Source: JALYRV01 sp040902895 (GTDB lineage Bacteria; Acidobacteriota; Vicinamibacteria; Vicinamibacterales; SCN-69-37). From it: a stretch of 64,000 nt of DNA. The notes under the pieces are model-generated. The model did no database searches and was not told where the DNA came from. It worked only from the letters and a program-made list of their open reading frames with translations. A program made the translations under genes and the position numbers. The DNA lies in contig JBBDWL010000148.1 in the NCBI GenBank assembly GCA_040902895.1, positions 1 to 64,000 of the forward strand, written 5' to 3'. Below, piece after piece: positions 11,239 to 18,905 of this stretch (position 1 is its first letter; every line of letters begins with the position of its first letter).

Positions 11239-12471
11239 GTGTCACCTGCAGTCCTGTTCGGCATTGGCCTCGCGCTGGGGGCGCTTGCGGCAACGGTGTA
11301 CTGGCTCAGCCGCAATCGCGCGTCCGACACGGCCCAGGCGCGTCTCGGAGCCGAGCTCGCGGCCGCACGGCAGTCTCTCGACGACCAGCGTGCGGCTCTT
11401 ACCCAGGCGCGTGAGGCGTTTGCCGCGCTCTCGAAAGATGCGCTGCGCGAGAACCGCGCCGACTTCCTCGAAAACGCCGATGCGCTGCTCAAGCCGATGC
11501 GCGAAACGCTCGACAAGGTGCAGACACAGCTCGGCGACGTCGATCTGCGCCGCGAGCGGTCGTACGGCGCGGTAAGCCGCCAGCTCGAGTCGCTCGTGCA
11601 GACACAGACAGATTTGCGGCGTGAGACCGAGCAGCTCTCGCGCGCGCTTCGCTCGCCCAACCAGCGCGGGCGCTGGGGCGAAGTGCAGCTGCGCAAGGTC
11701 GTCGAGCTCGCGGGCATGCTTCAGCACTGCGACTTCACTGAGAAAGCCACAGTGACGAGCGACGATCGTGGCCGCCAGACGCCCGACCTGCTCATCACGC
11801 TGCCAGGCGGCGCATGCATCGTCGTCGATTCGAAAGTGCCGATTGACGCCTATCTGCGGGCCATGGAGGCGACCGACGACGCGACGCGCGGGCAGCATCT
11901 CGATGCGCACGCAAAGCAGGTGCGCGAGCACATCAAGGCGCTCGGCACGAAGGAATACTTCCGGCAGTTCGACGCGGCCCCTGAGTTGGTCGTGATGTTC
12001 ATGCCGCTCGAGCCGCTGATGGCGTCAGCGTTCGAGCGCGACGCGACGCTGCTCGAAACCGCCGCGCGCAATCACATCGTGCTCGCCACGCCGATGACGC
12101 TCCTCGCGTTGCTTCGCACGATCGCCTATGGCTGGCAGCAACAGACGCTGGCTGAGAACGCCGAGCAAATCAGGGAGATCGGCCGCGATCTGTATGAACG
12201 GCTGGCGGTGCTCGTCAATCATCTCGAGCGTGTCGGCAGCAACATCCGGCAGGCCGGCGATGCGTACGATCAGTTCGTGGGCTCGCTCGAGCAGAAAGTG
12301 TTGCCGGCGGCGCGCCGGTTCAAGGAGCTCGGCGTCAGCTCCACGAAGAGCGTCGAGGCGCCCGATCTGCTCAAGCTCGCGCCGCGGCGCGTGACGAAGG
12401 CGGAGCTGGCCGCACTGCCTCTCGAAAAAGGGGACGGGTCTAATTATTCCGTTGAGCCCTCGAATAATTAG
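11239..12471 (+). CDS. rmuC: DNA recombination protein RmuC homologue
   Basis: A 410-residue RmuC-family protein: one transmembrane helix at about 3-21, a coiled coil at about 25-130, then the RmuC nuclease-like domain with RSPNQRGRWGEVQLRKVVELAGM and IVVDSKVPIDAYLRA. RmuC is linked to limiting inversions and recombination at repeats and to phage defence. The start is GTG at 11239, six bases after TACCAT; the frame is open further up but lacks likeness there. The last 15 or so codons (from EKGDGSNYS) and the TAG stop lie inside a mobile-looking inverted repeat (12424-12487), so the native C-terminus seems to have been replaced. Confidence 0.9.
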   Translation: MSPAVLFGIGLALGALAATVYWLSRNRASDTAQARLGAELAAARQSLDDQRAALTQAREAFAALSKDALRENRADFLENADALLKPMRETLDKVQTQLGDVDLRRERSYGAVSRQLESLVQTQTDLRRETEQLSRALRSPNQRGRWGEVQLRKVVELAGMLQHCDFTEKATVTSDDRGRQTPDLLITLPGGACIVVDSKVPIDAYLRAMEATDDATRGQHLDAHAKQVREHIKALGTKEYFRQFDAAPELVVMFMPLEPLMASAFERDATLLETAARNHIVLATPMTLLALLRTIAYGWQQQTLAENAEQIREIGRDLYERLAVLVNHLERVGSNIRQAGDAYDQFVGSLEQKVLPAARRFKELGVSSTKSVEAPDLLKLAPRRVTKAELAALPLEKGDGSNYSVEPSNN

Positions 12472-12487
12472 ACCCGTCCCCTTTTTC
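12424..12487. repeat. Inverted-repeat element with core GGGGACGGGTCT, copy 1
   Basis: Two perfect 25-base arms (12424-12448 and 12463-12487) flank a 14-base loop. The arms start with GAAAAAGGGGACGGGTC and end TAATTATT. The left arm is inside rmuC and the right arm supplies its stop. A-runs and T-runs on the two sides would let it end transcription from both rmuC and the convergent SIMPL gene. A second copy lies at 60272-60348. Confidence 0.85.
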
Positions 12488-12515
12488 GTCGCCGGATTGA
12501 CGACGAGACGCAAGG

Positions 12516-13226
12516 CTACTGAATCGAGAACGACACCGTCACCGACGCGCGCACTTCGATTTCGCCGGGACTGATCGGCGTCTCGGGCGCTGCCGTCGCC
12601 GCCCCCACCGACCGCATCGTCACCATATCCATCATCGGCCTCGGGTGGTCGAAGCGCTGCTCGCTGATGCGCAGCACCGGCCCGAGCTTCGCGCCGGCCG
12701 CGGCCACGGCCACCTCGGCGCGCACCTTCGCGTCCTCCACCGCCTGCCGCAGCGCGTCGCGCTCGACGCGGTCGCGGTTCTGAATGTCCCATCGCACGCC
12801 ATGGATGGAATTGCCGCCCGCCGCGATCGATCGATCGAGCACGTCGGCGACAATCGCGAGGTCGTCGACCTTCACCTCCACGAGATTCGAGACGACATAG
12901 CCGCGCAGTACGCGGCGGTTGTTCGTATGGTCCCAGTCCGCATGCAGATTGAACGAGACGGTGCGGATGGCGTTCTCGGGAATGCCGAGCGCCTTCAGCT
13001 GCGCCTGGATGCGTGTCATCACCTCGGCGGCGCGCTTTTGCGCCTCCTGCGACTTCGGCGCCCGGGCCTCGATGCCGACCGTCACCCACGCGCGATCGGG
13101 CGACAGCTTCACGATCGCCTGCCCCGCCGTCGTCACCGACCGCTCGGTGGGACGCATTTCCTGTGCGGCCGCGGACGCCGCCGTCGCCAGCACAACTGCT
13201 GTCACTGCCAGAGTTTTTCGAACCAT
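12516..13226 (-). CDS. Exported SIMPL-domain (DUF541) protein, copy A
   Basis: A 236-residue secreted protein: signal peptide to about residue 22 (MVRKTLAVTAVVLATAASAAAQ), then a SIMPL/DUF541 domain over nearly the whole length, with VTTAGQAIVKLSPDRAWVTVGIEA at its start and RGYVVSNLVEVKV in the middle. SIMPL proteins (BP26, YggE) form periplasmic oligomers; the molecular role is unclear, with links to oxidative stress. GGGAGG four bases before the ATG supports the start at 13226. It is a tandem paralogue of the gene at 13262, 35 bases away on the same strand. Confidence 0.85.
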   Translation of the reverse strand: MVRKTLAVTAVVLATAASAAAQEMRPTERSVTTAGQAIVKLSPDRAWVTVGIEARAPKSQEAQKRAAEVMTRIQAQLKALGIPENAIRTVSFNLHADWDHTNNRRVLRGYVVSNLVEVKVDDLAIVADVLDRSIAAGGNSIHGVRWDIQNRDRVERDALRQAVEDAKVRAEVAVAAAGAKLGPVLRISEQRFDHPRPMMDMVTMRSVGAATAAPETPISPGEIEVRASVTVSFSIQ

Positions 13227-13261
13227 GTCGCCTCCCGGCTGCAAGAACTACTCCCGGCGCG

Positions 13262-13975
13262 TTAGCTTTGGATCAGGAACGAGACCGTGACCACCGCGCG
13301 GATGTCCATCTCGCCCGGGTTGACCACCGTGACGCTCTCGGCCATCGCGCCCTGTCCGGCCAAGCCTGCCTGATAACGCATCGGCGTCATCGGCCTGACT
13401 TGTCCGGCCCGCGACTCCTGCACGGCATAGACGGCGCCGAGCCGCGCACCCGATGTCGCCGCGATGACGCCGGCGCGCGAGCGCGCGTCCTCGAACGCCT
13501 CGCGCAGCGCCTGCTGCTCGAGCGCCTCACGGTTCATGATGTCCCACCGCACGCCGTGAATGACGTTCGCGCCGGCCGCGATCGACCCGTCGATGATCGC
13601 CGACACTTTCGTGATGTCGTCGACCTTCACCTCGATCTGATTCGACACGACATAGCCGCGAAGGTTGCGCCGCCCCTGAATGAACTCCCAGTCCTGCGTG
13701 ACGTTGAAGGACGAGGTGCGAATCGACGCGTCGGGAATGCCCAGCGCCCTCAGGCGCTGCTGGATGTGGTCCATCGCAATGGCCGTCTGTTCCTGGGCCA
13801 CCTTCGTCTGCGCGTCCCGCGTTTCGACGCCAACCGTCACCCACGCGCGATCGGGCGTGCCCTGCACCGTTCCATATCCCGTCATCGTCACCAGCCGCGG
13901 CTCAGAGGTCTGGGCCCCTGCGGCCCCGGCCGAGAGCAACACCGCCACGATCGCGAGCGAGATTTTTTTCACCAT
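13262..13975 (-). CDS. Exported SIMPL-domain (DUF541) protein, copy B
   Basis: A 237-residue paralogue of the next gene, with signal peptide MVKKISLAIVAVLLSAGAAGAQ and the same domain order (VTMTGYGTVQGTPDRAWVTVG, RGYVVSNQIEVKVDD, VIHGVRWDIMNRE). The shared TPDRAWVTVG, SNxxEVKVDD and HGVRWDI motifs show a gene duplication; the C-terminal third differs most. GAGGTGG before the ATG at 13975 supports that start, though the frame is open upstream. First gene of a two-gene unit, divergent from the aminotransferase at 14043. Confidence 0.85.
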   Translation of the reverse strand: MVKKISLAIVAVLLSAGAAGAQTSEPRLVTMTGYGTVQGTPDRAWVTVGVETRDAQTKVAQEQTAIAMDHIQQRLRALGIPDASIRTSSFNVTQDWEFIQGRRNLRGYVVSNQIEVKVDDITKVSAIIDGSIAAGANVIHGVRWDIMNREALEQQALREAFEDARSRAGVIAATSGARLGAVYAVQESRAGQVRPMTPMRYQAGLAGQGAMAESVTVVNPGEMDIRAVVTVSFLIQS

Positions 13976-14042
13976 ATCCACCTCTGCCTGAAAACAGGCT
14001 CCTCTTTCCATTAGTCTGTCGCACAGAGGATTTGGCCTTCTC

Positions 14043-15152
14043 ATGCGCATTGAAACGTTTGCAATGGAGCGGATGCAGTCGACCTGGGAGAACCTGGTCG
14101 CCGCGAACCTGTCGGAAAGCGGCGTGCATCCCATGACGACCCGCGAGCTGCTCGAGGGGGATGACGCTGCCGCCCTGCTCGACGAGCCGCTGGCCTATAC
14201 CCAGTCGAACGGCACTATCGCCCTGCGCGAGCGAATCGCGGCGCTCTATCCCGGCGCGGCGCCGGATCGCATCCAGGTCACGAACGGCGGCTCGGAAGCC
14301 AATTTCGTGTCGCTCTGGCACCTCGTCGAGCCCGGCGACGAGATCGTGATGATGACACCGAACTACATGCAGGGCTGGGGTCTGGTGCGCGGCTTCGGCG
14401 GCCAGGTGCGCGAATGGAAGCTCACGCTCGCGAATCGCACCTGGCAAGCGGACGTGGACGCCCTGAACGCGATGGTGAGCACGAAGACGCGCGCGATTCT
14501 GATCTGCGCGCCGAACAATCCGACCGGCGCGCGCTTCGACAGCGCCGTGCTCGAAGGCGTCGCCGCGGCCGCCGATCGCGTCGGCGCCTGGATCCTCTCC
14601 GACGAAATCTATCGCGGCGCGGAGCGCGACGGCCGCGAGAGCCCGTCAATGTGGGGGCTGAGCGATCGCGTGATCGTGACGAGCGGTCTGTCGAAAGCCT
14701 ACGGCCTGCCGGGCCTGCGCATCGGGTGGATCGTGTCGTCAGCCGACTTCGTCGCGCGCACGTGGTCGTACCACGACTACACCACCATCGCGCCCGGCGC
14801 GGCCAGCGACTTTCTCGCGCGGCTGGCGCTCGAGCCCGAACGCCGCGCGCGCATCATCGCGCGCACGCGCCGCGTGATCAATGAGAACTATCCGATTCTT
14901 GAATCGTGGCTCGCCGGCGAAGGCTGCTTCGAGTGGGCGGCGCCCGACGCGGGCGCCATCTGCTACGTGAAGTACGACCTGCCGCTCGACTCGCTGCCGC
15001 TGGTAGAGCGCCTGCGCGACGAGGACAGCGTGCTCGTCGTGCCCGGCGCGCACTTCGGCATGGAAGGCTACCTGCGCATCGGGTTTGGCAACGATCGCCC
15101 GACGCTCGAAGAAGGCCTCGGACGGATCAGCAGGTTCATTTCGAAACTGTGA
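14043..15152 (+). CDS. Class I/II PLP-dependent aminotransferase
   Basis: A 369-residue fold-type I aminotransferase. PLP-binding residues are visible: N159-P160 in APNNPTG, D187 and Y190 in LSDEIYRG, K218 in SGLSKAYGLPG for the Schiff base, and R226 in LRIGW. Substrate is uncertain; the protein is shorter than aspartate aminotransferase and has features of the capreomycidine-synthase-like/unassigned group. The stop overlaps the start of homoserine dehydrogenase in GTGA, so the two are translationally coupled, which suggests a role in aspartate-family amino acid metabolism. Confidence 0.82.
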   Translation: MRIETFAMERMQSTWENLVAANLSESGVHPMTTRELLEGDDAAALLDEPLAYTQSNGTIALRERIAALYPGAAPDRIQVTNGGSEANFVSLWHLVEPGDEIVMMTPNYMQGWGLVRGFGGQVREWKLTLANRTWQADVDALNAMVSTKTRAILICAPNNPTGARFDSAVLEGVAAAADRVGAWILSDEIYRGAERDGRESPSMWGLSDRVIVTSGLSKAYGLPGLRIGWIVSSADFVARTWSYHDYTTIAPGAASDFLARLALEPERRARIIARTRRVINENYPILESWLAGEGCFEWAAPDAGAICYVKYDLPLDSLPLVERLRDEDSVLVVPGAHFGMEGYLRIGFGNDRPTLEEGLGRISRFISKL

Positions 15153-16237
15153 AACTCAATCTTGCGCTCGCCGGGTTCGGAAATGTCGCGCGGCGCTTCG
15201 TGCGCCTTCTCCGCGAGCGTGAAGCGGAGCTGGCGGCGCTTGGCCTCGAACCGGTGATTGTCGGCATCGCGACGAAACGCCACGGCGCGCTGTTCTCGTC
15301 GCGCGGCATCGATGCGGTGGAACAAGCGGCGCGCCTGGAACGCATCCCTTCGACAGGCTCAGGGCAGGCCAGCGCCGGCGTGAGGATCGAAGACGGTGTG
15401 GGCGTGCCGGTCAGGGACGTGCTCGCGCTCATCTCGAAGACCGCCGATCTGTGGGAGCCGGCCGTCCTGGTTGAAACGACCGTGCTCGACATCACGGCCG
15501 GAGAGCCGGCCATCACGCACGTGCGCGCCGCGCTCACCTCAGGACTCCATGTCGTGACAGCCAACAAGGGGCCCGCCGCGTTTGCCGCGCGCGCGCTGCA
15601 GCGGATCGCGGCGGATCGCGGCGTGTCGTTTCGCTTCGAAGGCGCCGTGATGGACGGCATCCCGGTCTTCAACCTCGTGCGCGAAACGCTGCCGGCGGTG
15701 CGCGTGCTCGGATTCGAGGGCGTGCTGAACACGACGACCAATCAGATGCTCGTGGCGATCGAGCGCGGCGAAAACGCCGCGGCCGCGCTGGCGCGCATGC
15801 AGGCCGAGGGCATCGCGGAGGCCGATCCATCGCTCGACCTCGAGGGATGGGATGCCGCGGCCAAGACGGCCGCCCTTGCCAACGTGCTGTTCGACACGCC
15901 CGGCCCGGGAATAACTCCGCACGACGTGGATCGCGAGGGACTGGGCGCGAACATCGACGCGCGCGTGCGCGAGGCCGCGTCGCGAGGAGCGCGGTTGAAA
16001 CTGATGGCGCGGGCGTGGATCGATGGCGGACGCGCCCGGGCGGAGGTGAAGCTGCGCGAGGTGCATCCCTCGGGACCGTTCGGCGCCCTCGACGGGCCCG
16101 CCAATGCCATCCGGATCGACACCGACCTCGCCGGACCAATCGTGATCACGCAGCTCGAAGGCAGCCTGACCGCGACGGCCTATGCCCTCGTCAGCGATCT
16201 GGTGGGGATTGCGCGGCGGCTTCAAGCGCACGGGTGA
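15149..16237 (+). CDS. hom: Homoserine dehydrogenase
   Basis: A 362-residue homoserine dehydrogenase, which reduces aspartate semialdehyde to homoserine with NAD(P)H on the way to threonine and methionine. Seen: nucleotide motif GFGNVARRF at 10-18, ETTVLDI, TANKGPAA with K140, the substrate stretch EGAVMDGIPVFNLVRE, and DLEGWDAAAKTAALANV. The ACT domain of longer forms is absent, so it may be free of threonine feedback. It starts with GTG in a GTGA overlap with the aminotransferase. Residues about 65-74 (RIPSTGSGQA) are encoded by an interspersed DNA repeat inserted in frame. The last 47 bases overlap the convergent glutaredoxin gene. Confidence 0.9.
   Translation: MKLNLALAGFGNVARRFVRLLREREAELAALGLEPVIVGIATKRHGALFSSRGIDAVEQAARLERIPSTGSGQASAGVRIEDGVGVPVRDVLALISKTADLWEPAVLVETTVLDITAGEPAITHVRAALTSGLHVVTANKGPAAFAARALQRIAADRGVSFRFEGAVMDGIPVFNLVRETLPAVRVLGFEGVLNTTTNQMLVAIERGENAAAALARMQAEGIAEADPSLDLEGWDAAAKTAALANVLFDTPGPGITPHDVDREGLGANIDARVREAASRGARLKLMARAWIDGGRARAEVKLREVHPSGPFGALDGPANAIRIDTDLAGPIVITQLEGSLTATAYALVSDLVGIARRLQAHG
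15346..15364. repeat. Interspersed palindromic repeat inside hom
   Basis: CCCTTCGACAGGCTCAGGG is a well-known short repeat sequence of environmental bacteria, usually intergenic. Here it sits in frame in homoserine dehydrogenase and adds roughly PSTGSGQA between the nucleotide-binding strand and the next conserved segment. Confidence 0.7.
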
Positions 16238-16451
16238 GCGCCGGCTCGTCGAATCCCTTGATGGCCGCCTCGCCGATGATGGTGACGGGCACCGTGCGGA
16301 AACCGCGCGCGACGAGCTCCCGATATGCGGAGAGATCCTCGTCGACGTTCCTGACGTCGAAGCGGCGGCCGGCGCGTGAAAGAAACTCCTTCACCTTTTC
16401 GCAGGGTCGTCACGCCGAGCCGGCATAAAGCAGAATAGGCGCATCGGTCAC
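16191..16451 (-). CDS. Candidate selenocysteine-containing glutaredoxin-like protein (UGA at codon 14)
   Basis: Read through one UGA, this is an 86-residue glutaredoxin/NrdH-like protein: ILLYAGSA-U-RPCEKVKEFLSRAG, then VRNVDED, then the cis-proline motif FRTVPVTIIG and a C-terminal GFDEPALTRAL. The UGA (16412-16410) falls exactly where glutaredoxins have the first cysteine of CxxC, giving UxxC with C17. Length, fold motifs and the intact frame after UGA argue against a decayed gene. A 7-bp hairpin with loop AGUUU begins 15 bases after UGA, as in bacterial SECIS elements. The start is GTG at 16451, six bases after CATAAT. Without Sec insertion only a 13-residue peptide would be made. No sel genes lie in the window. 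Alternatives: a point nonsense mutation of TGC/TGT or a base error. Confidence 0.72.
16376..16394 (-). other. SECIS-like hairpin downstream of the UGA codon
   Basis: On the mRNA, GUGAAGG (16394-16388) pairs with CUUUCAC (16382-16376), one G-U pair included, leaving loop AGUUU. The loop starts 22 bases after UGA and has G at its second position. Both agree with the known geometry of bacterial SECIS elements (loop roughly 16-37 bases from UGA, G in the first two loop positions). SelB recognition is inferred. Confidence 0.55.
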
Positions 16452-16457
16452 CAGACG

Positions 16458-16463
16458 ATTATG
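16458..16463 (-). promoter_or_regulatory. -10 box CATAAT of the glutaredoxin-like gene
   Basis: On the minus strand CATAAT ends six bases before the GTG at 16451. It overlaps the ATG of the divergent CoA-transferase gene (16461), since only 9 bases separate the two start codons. Confidence 0.4.
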
Positions 16464-17645
16464 CAGCCTCTCGATGGCATCACCGTGCTCGACCTGTCCC
16501 GTGTGCTCTCGGGTCCGTATTGCACGATGCTGCTCGCCGACATGGGCGCGCGCGTGATCAAGATCGAGCATCCCGAGCGGGGGGACGATACGCGGCACTG
16601 GGGCCCGCCATTCGTCGGACGCGAAAGCGCCTACTTCGTCAGCGTCAACCGCAACAAGGAAAGCGTCACGCTCGATTTCAAGCAGGCGGGCGCGGCCCCG
16701 GTGATGGCGGCGCTGCTCGATCGCGCCGACGTGCTCGTCGAGAACTTTCGCGCCGGCGCGCTCGACCGCGCCGGGTTCGGGTACGAGTCACTGCACGCGC
16801 GTTACCCGCGCCTGATCTATTGCTCGATTACCGGCTACGGCCGCACCGGCCCGCGCGCGCAGGAGGCCGGCTATGACGCCGTGGCGCAGGCCGAGGGCGG
16901 ATTGATGAGCATCACGGGGCCGGAAGGCGGCGATCCGTTCCGCATGGGCGTGGCGATTGCCGATCTCGCCGCCGGCATGTACGCGGCGCAGGGCGTGCTG
17001 CTCGCGCTGCTCGCGCGGCATCGCACCGGCCGCGGCCAGCTTGTGGACGTCTCGCTGCTCGACTCGGTCGTCTCGCTGCTCTCGTACCAGGCGTCGAGCT
17101 ATTTCGCGACCGGCGAGCCCGGCGCGCGTCTCGGCAACCGGCATCCGAGCATCGCGCCCTACGATTCGTTCGCAACATCCGACGGCGTGTTCATCCTCGC
17201 TGTCGGCAACGACGATCAGTGGCAGCGGTTCTGCGGCGTCGCCGCGCTGCCCGCGCTGGCCGCCGACGATCGTTATCGAACGAACGCGGGACGCGTGAAC
17301 AACTATGGGTCGCTCGTGCCGCACCTGCGCGACGCCCTCGCACTGCGAACGACATCGGCGTGGCTGAAGGGTTTGCGCGATGCCGGCGTGCCGGCGGGAA
17401 GCGTGCGCGACATCGGCGAGACGCTGGCGGATCCGCAGATCGAGGCGCGCGAGATGATCGCGCGGGTGGATCACGAAGCGCAAAAAGCGCTGAAGCTGCT
17501 CGGCGTTCCGGTGAAACTCTCTGACACGCCTGGAAGCGTGCGCACGGCGCCGCCGACGCTCGGCGAACATACGGCGCGCGTGCTCGAGGAGATCGGGTTT
17601 GGAGAAGGCGAGATTGCGAGGCTGAAGGAGTCTCGAGTTATCTAG
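16461..17645 (+). CDS. CaiB/BaiF-family (class III) CoA transferase
   Basis: A 394-residue class III CoA transferase, which moves CoA between carboxylic acids through a covalent aspartyl intermediate. The start (QPLDGITVLDLSRVLSGPY) is the family N-terminus. The aspartate nucleophile is D168 in GVAIADLAAGM, and KIEHPERGDDTRHWGPP and NRNKESVTLDFK are typical. The substrate cannot be told from context: no acyl-CoA dehydrogenase or racemase is near. It is divergent from the glutaredoxin-like gene with a 9-base gap and overlaps the next, convergent gene by 8 bases. Confidence 0.9.
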   Translation: MQPLDGITVLDLSRVLSGPYCTMLLADMGARVIKIEHPERGDDTRHWGPPFVGRESAYFVSVNRNKESVTLDFKQAGAAPVMAALLDRADVLVENFRAGALDRAGFGYESLHARYPRLIYCSITGYGRTGPRAQEAGYDAVAQAEGGLMSITGPEGGDPFRMGVAIADLAAGMYAAQGVLLALLARHRTGRGQLVDVSLLDSVVSLLSYQASSYFATGEPGARLGNRHPSIAPYDSFATSDGVFILAVGNDDQWQRFCGVAALPALAADDRYRTNAGRVNNYGSLVPHLRDALALRTTSAWLKGLRDAGVPAGSVRDIGETLADPQIEAREMIARVDHEAQKALKLLGVPVKLSDTPGSVRTAPPTLGEHTARVLEEIGFGEGEIARLKESRVI

Positions 17646-18066
17646 CCCAGGGCGCGATGGCGCCCATCAGGAAAGCCACGACGCGATCTTCCGAGAGCTG
17701 CGCCGGCGGCCCGAGCAGTTCCTCGACCACTGTCACGCTCTGCCGGCCGCGCGCGCGGACTGTTCGGCCGATGACTTCGGGCGCCTCGCGCTCGTCAGAA
17801 TCGTCGAGCGCAATCTCGATGTAGTCATCAGGACTCCGCTCGCTCACGAGCCGCACGGTGCCTCGCGGCGTGTCGAGCCTGAATGGCAGTCCTTCGCCAG
17901 TCAGCGCGGCCGCCACGTCAGTCGCAACAGGCTCAACGACAGCCGAGACAACCGTCGCCCAGGCGCCGGCCGCCTCGTCGCGCGACGCGCGCCGCGCGGC
18001 GCCTTTTTGCTTGGCATCCTGTATCGCCTGCCGCACGCGGCGGCGCAGATCGCTCAGATCCGGCAT
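17638..18066 (-). CDS. Conserved hypothetical protein
   Basis: A 142-residue soluble protein that I do not recognise. Residues 1-35 are basic and helical (MPDLSDLRRRVRQAIQDAKQ), residues 45-120 look like alternating strands (RLDTPRGTVRLVSERSPDDYIEIALDD), and the C-terminus is hydrophobic. No signal peptide or membrane span. TATGAT at 18078-18073 (minus) ends six bases before the ATG, giving a leaderless start. It is convergent with and overlaps the CoA-transferase end, and a repeat element follows upstream. Confidence 0.65.
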   Translation of the reverse strand: MPDLSDLRRRVRQAIQDAKQKGAARRASRDEAAGAWATVVSAVVEPVATDVAAALTGEGLPFRLDTPRGTVRLVSERSPDDYIEIALDDSDEREAPEVIGRTVRARGRQSVTVVEELLGPPAQLSEDRVVAFLMGAIAPWAR

Positions 18067-18084
18067 ACGACGATCATACGGTAG

Positions 18085-18157
18085 GCCGAAGCTTCCGCCT
18101 TCGCGCGAAGCGCGTCGGCGGACCACCGTAGCCTTGGCGACGGTGGTTAGCTTCGGC
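18085..18157. repeat. Nested inverted repeat that can fold as a three-way junction
   Basis: Outer arms GCCGAAGCT (18085-18093) and AGCTTCGGC (18149-18157) enclose two hairpins: TCCGCC/GGCGGA (18094-18099 with 18117-18122, around palindrome TTCGCGCGAA) and ACCACCGT/ACGGTGGT (18122-18129 with 18140-18147). This resembles multi-hairpin interspersed repeats of environmental bacteria. The ubiE stop lies in the right outer arm. Confidence 0.7.
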
Positions 18158-18893
18158 GCGCCACATGAATCGTCATCAGACCGCCGAGCTTCGGTTCGAT
18201 GCGCACATCCTCGAAACCATCTGCGCGCAAGAGCGCGGCGACGCCTTCCGCGCCCGGATAGCGCCGGATCGAATGCGGAATGTACCGGTACGTGTCTCTG
18301 TCGCCATGAAGCGCGAGGCCCATCAAAGAACCGATGAGCGACAGATAGCCGAGATAAATCGCGCGCACGATCGGCTGCCGCGGTTTGTTGAAATCCAGCG
18401 ACACCAGCAGTCCGCCGGGCCGAAGCACGCGCGCGATCTCGCGCACCGAGGTCTCGAGCGCCGGCACGTTGCGCAGACCGTAGCTGGTCGTAACGACATC
18501 GAACGACGCGTCGGCGAACGGCAGCAAGGTCATGTCGCCCGCGATCCACAGCACCTTCGACTCAGCGCGGCGCCGCGCGATCTCGAGCATCGGCAGTGTG
18601 AGATCGAGGCCTACGGGGTCATGCGATTCGGCGAGCGACAGCGCAACGTCACCGGTGCCGCATGCAAGATCCAATAAACGTGGAGGCGCCGGGCGGCCGG
18701 CCCGAATGCGCGAGGATCCTTCCGCGCGCACGATATCCGCGAGCCGCCGCTTCCAGCGCGCATCCTGCCCATAGGAAAGCAGCCGTGTAATCAGGTCATA
18801 GCGAGGCGCAATGGTTGCGAAAAGGCGCCGGTTGTAGGCGCGCTTCGCGTCGGGCGAGTCGAACGCGCGATCGAGCGGGGACCGGGCAGCCAT
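18147..18893 (-). CDS. ubiE: UbiE/MenG-type quinone methyltransferase
   Basis: A 248-residue SAM-dependent class I methyltransferase of the UbiE/MenG family, which C-methylates demethylmenaquinone (or the ubiquinone precursor). Seen: RYDLITRLLSYGQDARWK, motif I LLDLACGTGDVAL at about 73-85, SYGLRNVPALETSVREIARVLRPGG, and the C-terminal YRYIPHSIRRYPG. TACGAT at 18906-18901 (minus) ends 7 bases before the ATG, so it is likely leaderless. The last three codons and the stop lie in the repeat at 18085-18157. In an acidobacterium the product is expected to be menaquinone. Confidence 0.92.
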   Translation of the reverse strand: MAARSPLDRAFDSPDAKRAYNRRLFATIAPRYDLITRLLSYGQDARWKRRLADIVRAEGSSRIRAGRPAPPRLLDLACGTGDVALSLAESHDPVGLDLTLPMLEIARRRAESKVLWIAGDMTLLPFADASFDVVTTSYGLRNVPALETSVREIARVLRPGGLLVSLDFNKPRQPIVRAIYLGYLSLIGSLMGLALHGDRDTYRYIPHSIRRYPGAEGVAALLRADGFEDVRIEPKLGGLMTIHVARRS

Positions 18894-18905
18894 GTGGGTT
18901 ATCGT

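Noticed and set aside
16410..16598. Separate small minus-strand gene ending at the UGA (16410)
   Set aside because: Most of it is antisense to the CoA-transferase gene; only its last 13 codons, from GTG 16451, match the glutaredoxin N-terminus and belong to the UGA-containing gene.
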